In this document: positions 36,800-46,729 of the stretch, in pieces
Numbering within the stretch: the stretch's first letter is position 1
Layout of the letters: every line of letters begins with the position of its first letter
Assembly (NCBI RefSeq): GCF_935822925.1
Contig: NZ_CAKXZS010000001.1
Coordinates: 1 to 64,000, forward strand
DNA: 64,000 nucleotides
Origin: Mesorhizobium ventifaucium
GTDB taxonomy: Bacteria > Pseudomonadota > Alphaproteobacteria > Rhizobiales > Rhizobiaceae
Direction of reading: 5' to 3'
Made by a program: the position numbers and the translations under genes
The notes under the pieces: generated by a model
The model's input: only the letters and a program-made list of their open reading frames with translations
Told to the model about the DNA's origin: nothing
Databases searched by the model: none

Positions 36800-38925
36800 A
36801 AGCCGACAACTATCCGACACAGTCAATCTCTTCGGCCTCGGAATCGAAGCTGTATATCGGTCGGTTCACGCGCCGCCAAGGCAACTACGGGACGGTGGCC
36901 GTTGTGGGCCGCGTGGGAGATGCTGGCATCGATGTCATCGAGGAACCGAAGCGCATCTTTCCGCGTGATGGGTTTGTCGAAACGCACGGGGTGGTCCACG
37001 CGGGCCTTGCTGTCGGTGATTGGGTCGAGTTCGATGCGACCAAGAACCAGCGGCCGCGCGGCCCTGAGTACAAGGCCGCCCACCTAAGGCGGATTCCGCG
37101 CTATGCGGTCTTGCCTGATGCCGAAAATGCGGTCTATCGCGCAATGTTGACTGGCGAAGGGTGGCGAGGCGACAAGCGGGCCGGACTCTGGGCCTTGCGC
37201 GTTTCCGGCGATCGGGTTCTCGTCGTGGAGTTCGAGGCAAAGAAGGATGGCGCTCTGCGCATCGCGCGCAAATCGGCTCGCGATGTGCGGTGGTGGGACT
37301 ATGATGAGCGCCGTGTCTCACGTGTGCCCACCGACGAAGAGAGTATCTACTTTCCGCCGACGGAGGGACCTGCCGGCATCTTCGACTGGTCCAACGAGGC
37401 CGACCACGTAGCGCAAGTCATCCGCTCGCTATCGGACGTGAATGATCCCCATATCGCCGACCTGATCTCGTGGCTCGAGATGCACCAAGAGGAGCAGACT
37501 GGCCGCGTTTTCGCAGGGGCGATGGATCATGACGCGGCCCAGGCGTCGCTTCGGTCGGGCGAGCTAGCCCAGCGGCTCCGCGCCGATCGCGAGCTCATGA
37601 AGGCTTATCTGGACGCTGCGCTCTACGACGATGACGTGCGCGATGCCCTGGCGCAATGGGCGCGAGAGGGCCACGGAGCCGAAGCGGATCGCCTTCGGAG
37701 TGAGCTCGAGCGCGAGATTGCCGACGAGCGAACCCGCCTGACGAAAGAGCTGGGCAAAGAAATCGAACGGAACAAGAAGGAAGGGCTCGAGCGGCTCACG
37801 GTCGAGATCGCGGCGCTCGCCGAGCAGCGCCGCCATACGCTTGCGGCCGACGAACGAAACGCTAGGGAAGATCTCGAAAACGAACTTAAGGAGCTCGATG
37901 CTCGTTTCGCCGAACGCAAATCCGAATTGGAACTCGAGACATCCCGGCAGGAGGAAGCGCTGGCGGCGGTCAGAGAAGCGACGGTTGCGGCGACAAGCGA
38001 ACTCGATTTGCTTAAAGCGGACACCGAGGAGGCGCGTTCGCGTCTGCGCGAAGCTTCCACCGAGGTCGATCGTCTGCTTGCGATTTCGGAGAAGCTGAGC
38101 GCGCCTGCTGCGACCGCAACGCCCGATCAGAAGACAGGTCCCGCGAACGGCATCGGGCCGCGGTTCCCCGACCGGCCCACCGTGCCCGCCCATGAAAAGG
38201 GCCGCGCCATCACTCAGAACCTCCTCCTCACCGACAACGGGAAGGATCAGCTCCGTCGGTTGGCGGTGCTGACCCTAGCGGGCGAGGTCCCCATCCTCTC
38301 TGGCTCGGACGTAGCGGATTTCCTGCGAGTCGCAGAAGCGACGCTGTGTCCCGGCCGTTTCACTGTGATTGATGCCGATCCAACGCTCATTTCGCTCGAT
38401 GACCTCTGGTCACGCGCGGGCAGCGGCGCTCCAACGCTCGTCGCGGCTGCGGCAGCAGCTGCGGGGTCCGGTGCCGTGTTGGTTGTCGTCAGGGGCATTG
38501 ACCGCTCAGGCGCCCGATTCTGGCTACCCACGCTCCGCGACGCGATACGCGGCGGCGGGCTGCCGCGGGGCCTCCTTGTTTGCTGCACCGTCGCCGACCG
38601 CAACCATGAAGAGGTTGCGGCCCTGCCGGACGATGTCCCGTGGATCGATACCCAAGGGACGTTCGTCGCGGGCGCTGCCTTTGCTGCGCCTATGGCTCTT
38701 AGCCCGGTGATGCTCGACCTCTCGGCGATTGATCCGGCCGCCGCGCCAGAAGACTTTTCAGAGGCAGCCCAAATCGTCCCCAAGCTTGGCTTCAAGCCTA
38801 GCGTCGGGCAAGCGATGCGGGTTGCGCGGATATTCGCTGAGGCCAAGGCGCTGCTTGACGACGACGGCGACGCGCGTCGGATCACTATCGAGCTTGCCCG
38901 CTCGATCTCTGGGCAAGCGGGCTAA
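36796..38925 (+). CDS. druG: Druantia type II protein DruG (coiled coil, AAA-like C-terminus)
   Basis: A 709-residue protein. Residues ~10-90 look like a cold-shock/OB-type domain (YIGRFTRRQGNYGTVAVVG, then VGDWVEFDATKNQRPRGPEY). About 270-440 is a long charged coiled coil. The last ~200 residues look like a degenerate ATPase fold (VLVVVRGIDRSGARFWLPTL, LPRGLLVCCTVADRN) with no Walker A I can find. Start ATG 36796 overlaps the druF stop and has GGAGGAGGA at 36779-36787; the frame is open 24 bases further up. Position in the operon gives the name. Probably a scaffold or DNA-binding subunit (inference). Confidence 0.7.
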   Translation: MKADNYPTQSISSASESKLYIGRFTRRQGNYGTVAVVGRVGDAGIDVIEEPKRIFPRDGFVETHGVVHAGLAVGDWVEFDATKNQRPRGPEYKAAHLRRIPRYAVLPDAENAVYRAMLTGEGWRGDKRAGLWALRVSGDRVLVVEFEAKKDGALRIARKSARDVRWWDYDERRVSRVPTDEESIYFPPTEGPAGIFDWSNEADHVAQVIRSLSDVNDPHIADLISWLEMHQEEQTGRVFAGAMDHDAAQASLRSGELAQRLRADRELMKAYLDAALYDDDVRDALAQWAREGHGAEADRLRSELEREIADERTRLTKELGKEIERNKKEGLERLTVEIAALAEQRRHTLAADERNAREDLENELKELDARFAERKSELELETSRQEEALAAVREATVAATSELDLLKADTEEARSRLREASTEVDRLLAISEKLSAPAATATPDQKTGPANGIGPRFPDRPTVPAHEKGRAITQNLLLTDNGKDQLRRLAVLTLAGEVPILSGSDVADFLRVAEATLCPGRFTVIDADPTLISLDDLWSRAGSGAPTLVAAAAAAAGSGAVLVVVRGIDRSGARFWLPTLRDAIRGGGLPRGLLVCCTVADRNHEEVAALPDDVPWIDTQGTFVAGAAFAAPMALSPVMLDLSAIDPAAAPEDFSEAAQIVPKLGFKPSVGQAMRVARIFAEAKALLDDDGDARRITIELARSISGQAG

Positions 38926-38946
38926 GACGGCATAAGGGGGGATATT

Positions 38947-41900
38947 TTGCTTGATCCGATTGGCGGCTTCGACCGCATCAGGGACTTCTTTATCTCGTAT
39001 GTTGAAACCAGCTTCCGCATCGCTGACAGATCGGTTGCCGAAGAGCGGCGGCGGCTGCTCAGGAAGACCAACATCTTCGCCACGTCGTCGTTCATCGAGC
39101 CAGTTTTGCGATACCGGACGCATGCGCTCACCATCGACAAGATGGTTGGCGTGTCGGATGGCCCGCTTGCCTACCTTCCCCGCCCAGTGCAGGTGGCGTT
39201 CGCCGAGCTTGCTCTTTCCGGCCTTTTCGACGGCAAGGACGCGACCGGCGAGGTGCGGCGGACCGGGCTGTATGAGCCGTATAGGCATCAGATAGAGATG
39301 CTGGAGCGCGGCATTAGGCCTGGGCAGCCCGGAATCGTGACCTCGAGCACGGGCTCAGGCAAAACTGAAAGCTTCATGCTGCCGATCCTTGCCGCGTTGT
39401 CGCGCGAGGCCGTCGGCTGGTCCAGGCCATCGGAAGGGTACTTGGCGAACCCGTGGTGGGGGCGCGACCGGGCTCGGTGGAGTCCGCAGCGTCTGGGAGA
39501 GAACCGCCCGGCCGCGATGCGGGCTCTGGTACTCTATCCAATGAACGCGCTCGTCGAAGACCAAATGGTGCGACTGCGTCGGACACTCGATTCCGACGAA
39601 GCCAGAAAAGTCATGGACGAGAGATTCGAAGGCAACCGCATCTTCTTTGGCCAATACACTTCGTCGACGTCGGTCACGGGCTACGAGGCCCATCCCCGCT
39701 TATCGGGCTTCGAAACCGAGAGGAAGCGTCGGCAGCGACGCGGGCGTGAGCTGCGCGCCGACATGCGGAAGGCTGCTGACGACCAGTTGGCCGCGCGAAC
39801 TCACGACGAGCTCAAGCGCGTCAAGGCCGAAGCTGAAGGCAAGCGGGCACCCGACAAGACGCGCTTCATCTTCCCTTCGCTCGATGGCGGCGAGATGCTC
39901 TCGCGCTGGGACATGCAGGCAACGCCGCCTGACCTGCTCGTCACCAACGCCTCGATGCTTGGAGCAATGCTGTCGCGCGAAGTCGAGGAGCCCATCTTCG
40001 AGATAACCAAGGCCTGGTTGCAGGGGCGCGACGATGCATATTTTTACCTGGTGTTCGACGAACTGCACCTGATCCGCGGATCAGCGGGAACCGAAGTATC
40101 GTTCCTTGTGAAGTCGCTTATTCAGCGGCTTGGCCTCGACCATCCCGACCACCGCCACAAATTGAGGATCCTCGCATCGTCAGCGTCGCTCCCGATGGAT
40201 GGCGAGCCTGGCGTCCAATCGAAGCGGTACCTGCGCGATCTTTTCGCTCCGTTTGGCACGAGCGCTGGCAAAGGCGATCTCGGGACCACCGACGAGAGCT
40301 TCTGGACGGAATGCGTTGTGAAAGGCGAGCCGGATATCCCGAATTGGAATGGCGGCGATGTCGATCCGCAGCCATTCGTCCGGCTCCTCGAGGCGGCGCG
40401 TCCCGATGGAACGGGTTTCGTAGCCAGGGTGTCGGAATCCGGCGAGCTAGATGCCGCGCTGGACGAGGTCGCTCAGGCGCTTGGTGTCACGGTGACCGGC
40501 GACCAGCGCGTCGCGCGCATCGCCGAAGCGTCGGCCGCGCTCATCACCAGGGCCTGCAGGGAAGGCGAGGGCGTCCGCGCGACCAGTATCGAACAGGTGG
40601 CGGCCAAGCTGTTCAGTGGGCAGGGTGAAGAGAACGCTGTCCGAGGGCTGATGCTGGCCCGCGCGTTGCCGGAGAGCTCCCAGTGGAAGGTCAGCGTCAA
40701 GCAAGGCACCCCATCGTTCAGGATTCACTCCTTTGTCAGGAACATAGAGGGACTCTTCGGCGCGCCTGAGCTCAAGGACGGCAAGGTCGGTTTCTTGGAC
40801 CTTAGCGTCGAGCGAGGCCTTTCCCACGGCCAGCCGCAGGATGGACAGGTCCGCGGCCGACGGCTGTTTGAACTGCTGTATTGCGAAGCCTGCGGCGATC
40901 TGCTGCTGGGCGGTCAGCGCGGTCGACAGGTCGGAACGCACAGCGCCACTGAATTGCTGCCGTCGACCGCTGAGCTTGAGAACCTGCCGGAAAGAGCGGC
41001 GGCCGAGTATTACGACAAGATGTCGTTCGATCAGTTCGCCGTCTTTTGGCCTAGCCGCGAGGCGCCACAGGTCGACGGCCGGGGTTGGGACGGCTGGGAG
41101 GCGGCTCACCTCGATGCCGCATCAGGCGTCGTCGCGCTTGGAGAGACTGTTCCTGCCGGACGCATCGGGGGACGGCTATATCATCAGAATGTTGCTGCGG
41201 CGCCCAATGGCCGACGCACCGCGCAACCATTCTGCTGCCCAAAGTGTGGGACTGACTACTCTAATCGCCCGACGACATCACGCTCGCGGTCGCCAATACG
41301 GGCGTTTCGCACTGGCGTAAGCAAGGCGTCGCAACTCGTTGCCACCGAGCTGTTCGAACTGCTCTACGCGGTCGGTGCCGAGGCCAAGAGCATCGTCTTT
41401 TCGGACAGCCGGCAGGATGCCGCAAACCAGTCTCTCGAGATTGAGCGGCTGCACTTGCGTGACCTGAGGCGCGAGATTCTCGTGACCGTGGCGCGCGACT
41501 ATCTGGCCCGAGTGGCTGCAAGCATGCTTGATACGGAGGCTGCCCTCGAGAAAGCGAAAAGGCTGATGCAAGCGGGAGATGGGGCCGGCGCAGCGCAGAT
41601 TTTCGCCCAACTCGGCAGCCAAGCTCACGACCCACAGGTCTCGATCGAGAATCACAAGGTCCAGCTTGAACGCCTATTCAGCTATAAGGATGCCTCCCAA
41701 GGCGTAGGCGCCCTTATTGAAGAGTATGTCAATCTCGGCATCCACCCCTTCGATGAGCTCGGACGCAAGCCATATCAGCGGCGGCCTTGGTATGAGGCGT
41801 TCGAGAAGTCGGACGGTGCGGTAACTTACGCCGCCTGGTTGGACGACACCCAGCAAAGGGAACTCGGCATTTTGATCGAGCGAGAGCTCATGGAGCTCGT

Positions 41901-44760
41901 CGATGATGTCATCTTCGCCAACACTTTCTTTGCGCTTGAGGAGACAGGGCTCGCCTATCCCTCCATAAGCCGGGATACTGGCCCTGAGATCGACAAGCTT
42001 GACGCGTGGTTGCGGGTGTTCGCCACCGCGACTCGCGTGAAAGAAAACAAGTTCTTCGATGACACCCGAGCCACCGAATGGGATAGGGCCTCGAAGGTGC
42101 CCCTGACGAACCGCGTGCGCCGCTTCGCGAACGCCCTGCACGGGCCAAATGCGCTTGCCGAACTCGACGACGTGCTCATGGTGTTCGGGAAGAGCGGGCA
42201 TGTGAACGGCATCGTGCAGGTTGGCCGTGTTTTTCTCAGGATCGCGCAGCCGGGCGATCCCTATTGGCGTTGCGAATCCTGCGAACGCGTCCACCTGCAC
42301 CGCGGCGTCGGTAAGTGCACGCGATGCTACAAGGGCCTGTCCAACAAACGGAGTGGGCCCGTCGAAGAACTTTGGGAGGCCAATTTCCTCGGGCGGCGGA
42401 TTGTGCGCGGCAAGCAAGACGATGTCGCTCGCTTCCGCTTGAGGTGCGAGGAGTTGACGGGACAGACCGATGACTTCTCTGATCGGTTGCGCAAATTCAA
42501 GGGCATTTTCGTCGACAAACTAGGCGAGGTGGCTCGGCTCGCCCGCGAAATCGATATGTTGTCGGTCACCACCACCATGGAGGTGGGCATCGACATAGGC
42601 TCTCTGCAGACCGTCTATCAAGCGAACATGCCGCCGCAGCGATTCAACTACCAGCAGCGCGTCGGACGCGCCGGCCGCCGCGGCCAAGCCTTCTCGTTCG
42701 TGGTTACATTCTGCCGAGGCCGGAGCCACGATGCTTACTATTACGCCCACCCAGCCGCGATCACTGGCGACCCGCCGCCGCCGCCGTTCTTGGCGACCGG
42801 CCACGATCCGATCCCAGAGCGCCTTCTGACGAAGGTCTGGATGCGTTCCGCCTTCCAGAAGGTGCGGGACGATTACGTCGATGCCGGAGGGACATACCCT
42901 GGCGACCTGCTGGTGCCGCCCGATGTGCATGGCGAATACGTACCGACAGACGACTACTACGACGACCCTGAAAATGCCGATTGGAGAGGCAGGCTCCGCG
43001 CTGCGCTCGACGCGACCATCGGCGTGCGTGACGCGTTCATCGAGGCGGCGTGCATCGATGTGGCCCAACGCGAGAGGATTCGCGCCGAAGTCACCTCCGA
43101 CTACTTGGTCGACGAGATAGAAAGCCAGAGGCGGTTCAAGCCGAAGAATCGTCAAGGGCTGGCGCAGTTCCTCGCCGAGCGTGGCCTGCTGCCGATGTAT
43201 GGGATGCCAACGCGCGTCCGACAGCTCTACCTCGGCTTGCGTCCTGAGTCCGACGAAAAGGACACCGACTATGATTGGTCTACCATGGATCGCGATCTGG
43301 ATACCGCAGTCTTCGAGTTCGCTCCCGGGTCGGTGGTTACGAAGGACAAGCAGCGGCACAAGGTCATCGGCTTTTCTGGAACGCTCGCGCCGCCGGAACG
43401 ACGCGGCAGGGATATGTCCCTGGCCGGCCTCTCTCATTGGAGAGAGTCGGAGCATCGGGTAGCCCTGTGCCCGGCATGCGGATCGGCAAAATACAGTCAG
43501 GAGCGACCACAAAGCCCAGAGCGGTGCGATGATTGCGGTATCGACATCGAACCTCACCAATTCAACGACTACGTTACGCCCGCAGCGTTCAGGACCGACT
43601 TTCGACCTTCAGGCGCCGATCTTGACGCTGTTGGCCGCATGGCGGTGCGAACCGTCGCGACTGTGCTGCACAGCGGCGAGCCCGTGGATACGGGACATCT
43701 GCGATTGCGGCGCGGCGCAGGCGTCACCATCATGCAACTGAACGACGGCGCCGACGATGATATGGGACAACCGACGCGCTTCACGGTCCAGGATGCGGAG
43801 GATCTCATTGTCGCTGTCCCCAGGATGGCTCCGACCACGCTCGCTGCTTCTCAAGCAATCGAGGTTGGACAGCTGATGCCGCCAGGTCGCTGGCTGCCAG
43901 ATCCAGCGAGTGAGAGCACTTTCGGCCTCATCGCAAAAAAGGAGACGCATGCGCTCTATCTTGAATTGATGGCCTTCGACGAGCGTCTGACGCTGGATCG
44001 AGTCGCAAGGAAGGGCGGCTACAGCCATTTGCCCACTCGCTCTGCGGCGATCAGCGCCACTCAAATTCTTGTCCAGAAGGCCGCGCTCGACCTCGATGTC
44101 GCATCCGACGAGTTCGAGGCGCTTGAACCGCGTCTGCGCGAACGCAGGCCGATGCTTCAGATGGCGGACTCGCTAATCAACGGCTCCGGCTTGTGTAGGC
44201 GCCTCGGCGAAGACCGAAGCGATGGCATCCCGCACATCGTACACCTGATTCACGAAATCCTCTCGGATGGCGTCAAATGGCCTCTGGTGGACTTCCTCAG
44301 GCATGACGATGAGGGTGACCACGCCGCGCGGTGCCAGACATCATGCTATAGGTGCATCCAACGTTACGGAAACCGTTCCTATCATGGCCTGCTCGACTGG
44401 CGGCTCGGCCTGGCATATCTGCGCGCGTTGGTGGTGCCGGGCTACACGGTTGGCCTGGACGCGAAAGACCAGGAGTTTCCTGAGACGAAGGGCTGGCATG
44501 CGCGCGCGTTTGCGCTTGCAGATGCAGTAGCGGGCATGCGGCCGGACTCGCTTATCGCTGAGCTCCACCAGCCCTCCGGTCTGCCAGCGCTTCGGGAGCG
44601 ACACCCGGGCGGAAACACCTTCCTGATAGTCAATCCGCTGTGGCGGACTGATGGCGATTTCGGCCGCAGGCTAAGCGGAGGGGCGACAGTGCGATTCGTC
44701 GACAGCTTCAACCTAGAGCGACGACCCTTGCGCGCCATAGAACTCGCGCTCGCGGACTGA
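38947..44760 (+). CDS. druE: Druantia-type giant DEAD/DEAH helicase (DruE)
   Basis: A 1937-residue superfamily 2 helicase. Motif I TSSTGSGKTESFML (about 132-145), motif II VFDELHLIRG (about 369), motif VI YQQRVGRAGRRGQAF (about 1234), preceded by TTTMEVGIDIGSLQ. Several cysteine pairs may bind zinc: CPKCGTDY, CESCERVHLH...CTRCYKG, CPACGS...CDDCGI, and the DUF1998-type end CQTSCYRCIQRYGNR (about 1796). Size and DUF1998 tail fit DruE. It starts with TTG at 38947 after a G-rich ribosome-binding site, 22 bases past druG. Expected to drive DNA or RNA translocation in phage defence. A weak hairpin (44781-44794) follows the stop. Confidence 0.9.
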   Translation: MLDPIGGFDRIRDFFISYVETSFRIADRSVAEERRRLLRKTNIFATSSFIEPVLRYRTHALTIDKMVGVSDGPLAYLPRPVQVAFAELALSGLFDGKDATGEVRRTGLYEPYRHQIEMLERGIRPGQPGIVTSSTGSGKTESFMLPILAALSREAVGWSRPSEGYLANPWWGRDRARWSPQRLGENRPAAMRALVLYPMNALVEDQMVRLRRTLDSDEARKVMDERFEGNRIFFGQYTSSTSVTGYEAHPRLSGFETERKRRQRRGRELRADMRKAADDQLAARTHDELKRVKAEAEGKRAPDKTRFIFPSLDGGEMLSRWDMQATPPDLLVTNASMLGAMLSREVEEPIFEITKAWLQGRDDAYFYLVFDELHLIRGSAGTEVSFLVKSLIQRLGLDHPDHRHKLRILASSASLPMDGEPGVQSKRYLRDLFAPFGTSAGKGDLGTTDESFWTECVVKGEPDIPNWNGGDVDPQPFVRLLEAARPDGTGFVARVSESGELDAALDEVAQALGVTVTGDQRVARIAEASAALITRACREGEGVRATSIEQVAAKLFSGQGEENAVRGLMLARALPESSQWKVSVKQGTPSFRIHSFVRNIEGLFGAPELKDGKVGFLDLSVERGLSHGQPQDGQVRGRRLFELLYCEACGDLLLGGQRGRQVGTHSATELLPSTAELENLPERAAAEYYDKMSFDQFAVFWPSREAPQVDGRGWDGWEAAHLDAASGVVALGETVPAGRIGGRLYHQNVAAAPNGRRTAQPFCCPKCGTDYSNRPTTSRSRSPIRAFRTGVSKASQLVATELFELLYAVGAEAKSIVFSDSRQDAANQSLEIERLHLRDLRREILVTVARDYLARVAASMLDTEAALEKAKRLMQAGDGAGAAQIFAQLGSQAHDPQVSIENHKVQLERLFSYKDASQGVGALIEEYVNLGIHPFDELGRKPYQRRPWYEAFEKSDGAVTYAAWLDDTQQRELGILIERELMELVDDVIFANTFFALEETGLAYPSISRDTGPEIDKLDAWLRVFATATRVKENKFFDDTRATEWDRASKVPLTNRVRRFANALHGPNALAELDDVLMVFGKSGHVNGIVQVGRVFLRIAQPGDPYWRCESCERVHLHRGVGKCTRCYKGLSNKRSGPVEELWEANFLGRRIVRGKQDDVARFRLRCEELTGQTDDFSDRLRKFKGIFVDKLGEVARLAREIDMLSVTTTMEVGIDIGSLQTVYQANMPPQRFNYQQRVGRAGRRGQAFSFVVTFCRGRSHDAYYYAHPAAITGDPPPPPFLATGHDPIPERLLTKVWMRSAFQKVRDDYVDAGGTYPGDLLVPPDVHGEYVPTDDYYDDPENADWRGRLRAALDATIGVRDAFIEAACIDVAQRERIRAEVTSDYLVDEIESQRRFKPKNRQGLAQFLAERGLLPMYGMPTRVRQLYLGLRPESDEKDTDYDWSTMDRDLDTAVFEFAPGSVVTKDKQRHKVIGFSGTLAPPERRGRDMSLAGLSHWRESEHRVALCPACGSAKYSQERPQSPERCDDCGIDIEPHQFNDYVTPAAFRTDFRPSGADLDAVGRMAVRTVATVLHSGEPVDTGHLRLRRGAGVTIMQLNDGADDDMGQPTRFTVQDAEDLIVAVPRMAPTTLAASQAIEVGQLMPPGRWLPDPASESTFGLIAKKETHALYLELMAFDERLTLDRVARKGGYSHLPTRSAAISATQILVQKAALDLDVASDEFEALEPRLRERRPMLQMADSLINGSGLCRRLGEDRSDGIPHIVHLIHEILSDGVKWPLVDFLRHDDEGDHAARCQTSCYRCIQRYGNRSYHGLLDWRLGLAYLRALVVPGYTVGLDAKDQEFPETKGWHARAFALADAVAGMRPDSLIAELHQPSGLPALRERHPGGNTFLIVNPLWRTDGDFGRRLSGGATVRFVDSFNLERRPLRAIELALAD

Positions 44761-44935
44761 ACGTAAGGCAGAGGCGAGGCAGCCGACTCCGGCTTGAGGT
44801 GATTTCCGTAAACTTCCCAGCCGGCGCGATAGTTCAAGTCGCGCTTTCTACAATCGCTAGATCGCCGCGAGGCTGTTTGCGGCTGGACCCGCACGAGAAC
44901 GTATGCAGTGACAGGGGAGAGGGTGAGGGGATTTG

Positions 44936-45847
44936 ATGCCTGTAACGATGTGCGATCTAGCAAAGACGCTGCCGCTCCTGATCGGCCGTCTCCTAGACCG
45001 GGAGACAAAGCTTAAGCGGGGGCGGTTCCGCGAGGAGACGATGACCGACATCTTCACCGGCGCACTTGCGGCATTCGCCGGACCTGAGCTTGTCATCCAG
45101 TATCCAGATGAGGCCGTGACAGGCGGTGACCTTGATCTGCGGTTCTGGCACGTAGCTGCGGGGCACGAACTCCAATTGAGGATACAGGCCAAGCGCCTCA
45201 GTGCCGCCCGCAACGCCAAGAAGGCAGTGAATATTGCGCATCGCTCCTATCATGAGTTGCTGCACAAGCCGCCTCGTGCGGCCAAGTTCCAGTTTGAAAC
45301 CCTGCTTGATGCACCCGCGCCTTGGGTGCCGCTCTACATGTTTTACAATCATCAATCTGCGGTGGATGACCGCTTCTTCGCGAGTGCCGGCCCGGCGGTG
45401 AGCGGGGTGAACCTCGCCTTTGCCGCCGATATCGCAAAGGAGCTGACGGCAAAGCTCAAGGCTGCGAAGGCCACACCCAAGTCAGTCAAGCATCACAAGC
45501 GGCTGAGCTATCTCCGCAAAAACCTGTTCGGACTAGAGGCAATATTGTGTCCGAGTGGCGATTGGGGTGGAGCAGGCGTGCCGTCGCCGGACCTGGTCTT
45601 TGCCTCGCTTCTTGGTCGCTGGGAGGTAAGCGGCAAGGGAAACGGACGGACGAAGGACGAGCAAGATGCCATGCGCATCCGGTCAGACCCATCCCGTGTC
45701 TCTCCTGAGGGGGCCCCCGGACGGCGCATTTCTGATGGGCCTTCCATAAGGGTAGATCATACACTCAAACGTCCGGCAGTCACGTTTATCTCTGGACGGA
45801 CTGGCGACAACCGTACCCCTGTCATCACCGAACCTTCCAAGGGATAG
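44936..45847 (+). CDS. DUF6615-like protein, possible PD-(D/E)XK variant
   Basis: A 303-residue protein. The first ~110 residues contain GGDLDLRFW followed by ELQLRIQAKRLS, a Asp...Gln-X-Lys arrangement seen in variant PD-(D/E)XK folds and in DUF6615-type proteins; the C-terminal ~70 residues are low in structure. ATG at 44936 follows GAGGGTGAGGGG. It lies 175 bases downstream of druE, co-directional, and may be an accessory of the defence operon or simply an island neighbour. Name and fold are inference from a short motif. Confidence 0.55.
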   Translation: MPVTMCDLAKTLPLLIGRLLDRETKLKRGRFREETMTDIFTGALAAFAGPELVIQYPDEAVTGGDLDLRFWHVAAGHELQLRIQAKRLSAARNAKKAVNIAHRSYHELLHKPPRAAKFQFETLLDAPAPWVPLYMFYNHQSAVDDRFFASAGPAVSGVNLAFAADIAKELTAKLKAAKATPKSVKHHKRLSYLRKNLFGLEAILCPSGDWGGAGVPSPDLVFASLLGRWEVSGKGNGRTKDEQDAMRIRSDPSRVSPEGAPGRRISDGPSIRVDHTLKRPAVTFISGRTGDNRTPVITEPSKG

Positions 45848-45886
45848 CGGCGCTTGCCGCTGGTGACCGCTTCCCGCCGGTCGGTC

Positions 45887-46250
45887 TCACGCCCTCCACA
45901 TGGTCGAGCGGAGTAAGTTCTGCATGTGCTCAGGCAGGTCAAGTTCGCAGCGCGCCTCGATCTCCAATAGGTACTTGGACTTGGCCAAGCGATCGCCTTC
46001 CCTGACCGCCGGGTAAGCGCAGACGGCCAGAAGGGCCTTTTCCTCTGCTTGGCTCGCTCTGTTGCGATCGGGGATGCTTCCCCCCAATTTCGTGAACTGC
46101 CTTGCCAAATGCCGCGTATTCTACCTTATGCGCCTCAATCAGCTCACACAACTCGCTGGACGGCACCAAGTCTTGCCGCCTGCGCTCTGAGGCGAGCGCC
46201 GTTGCTGCAACCGTCGACGAGACGACAGCGCTGCTGGAGTGGACCAGCAC
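45887..46250 (-). pseudogene. Conserved rhizobial hypothetical protein, frameshifted
   Basis: Two minus-strand frames join near 46080: SELCELIEAHKVEYAAFGKA then, in the other frame, EEKALLAVCAYPAVREGDRL and HMQNLLRSTMWRA. Together they resemble a small conserved hypothetical family widespread on rhizobial accessory replicons. Function unknown. One indel separates the two halves. Confidence 0.5.
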
Positions 46251-46729
46251 TGCGCGGCGGCTGATCTTCGACGTGGTGGCTACTCCTCTTCGATCAATGG
46301 CGGAAAAATCTGGTGTCGCAGGAACTGTAGCACGCGGGTTCGCACCTTCATGTCAGGATGCATGAGCATTGTCGTTTTTCTGGTCGTGCCATTCAGCGGG
46401 TCTTATCGGCCTCGGTCATAACCGGGCTTCCGGTTAGGAATTGACGAGGCCAACCGTCGAGATATTGTGTCGCCCTACCTGACCGCCGCCCTACCTGACC
46501 GCCCTGTCTCTCGTGCGATTTATGCCGACAGGAGTGCCTCAGCGCACTTTTCAGGATGACTTGAAACAACTTGCCGCCGACTTCCGCGTCTAGTCGCTCG
46601 CGAGGTGCCTCATCTCAGTCTTTAGGAGCTTGATGCGCTCGCTAGCTGTGACCTTTCCATAGGTTGTCCATCCGGCCCGGACTGGGAAAGCTGAGGTTGT
46701 CGAAGCTTCAGTGATTCTCGGAGGACCGG
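46251..46729. other. No gene seen
   Basis: 480 bases between the broken hypothetical gene and the IS481 transposase. Contains a short direct repeat (CGCCCTACCTGACCGC twice near 46471-46503) and otherwise nothing I can assign. Probably holds the left end of the IS481 element. Confidence 0.4.

Noticed and set aside
37564..38193. Long minus-strand frames opposite druG
   Set aside because: They mirror the Glu/Arg-rich coiled coil of druG and have no start signals; shadows of the real gene.
46471..46503. Short direct repeat as a CRISPR-like array
   Set aside because: Only two copies of a short unit with no spacer; no array elsewhere in the window.
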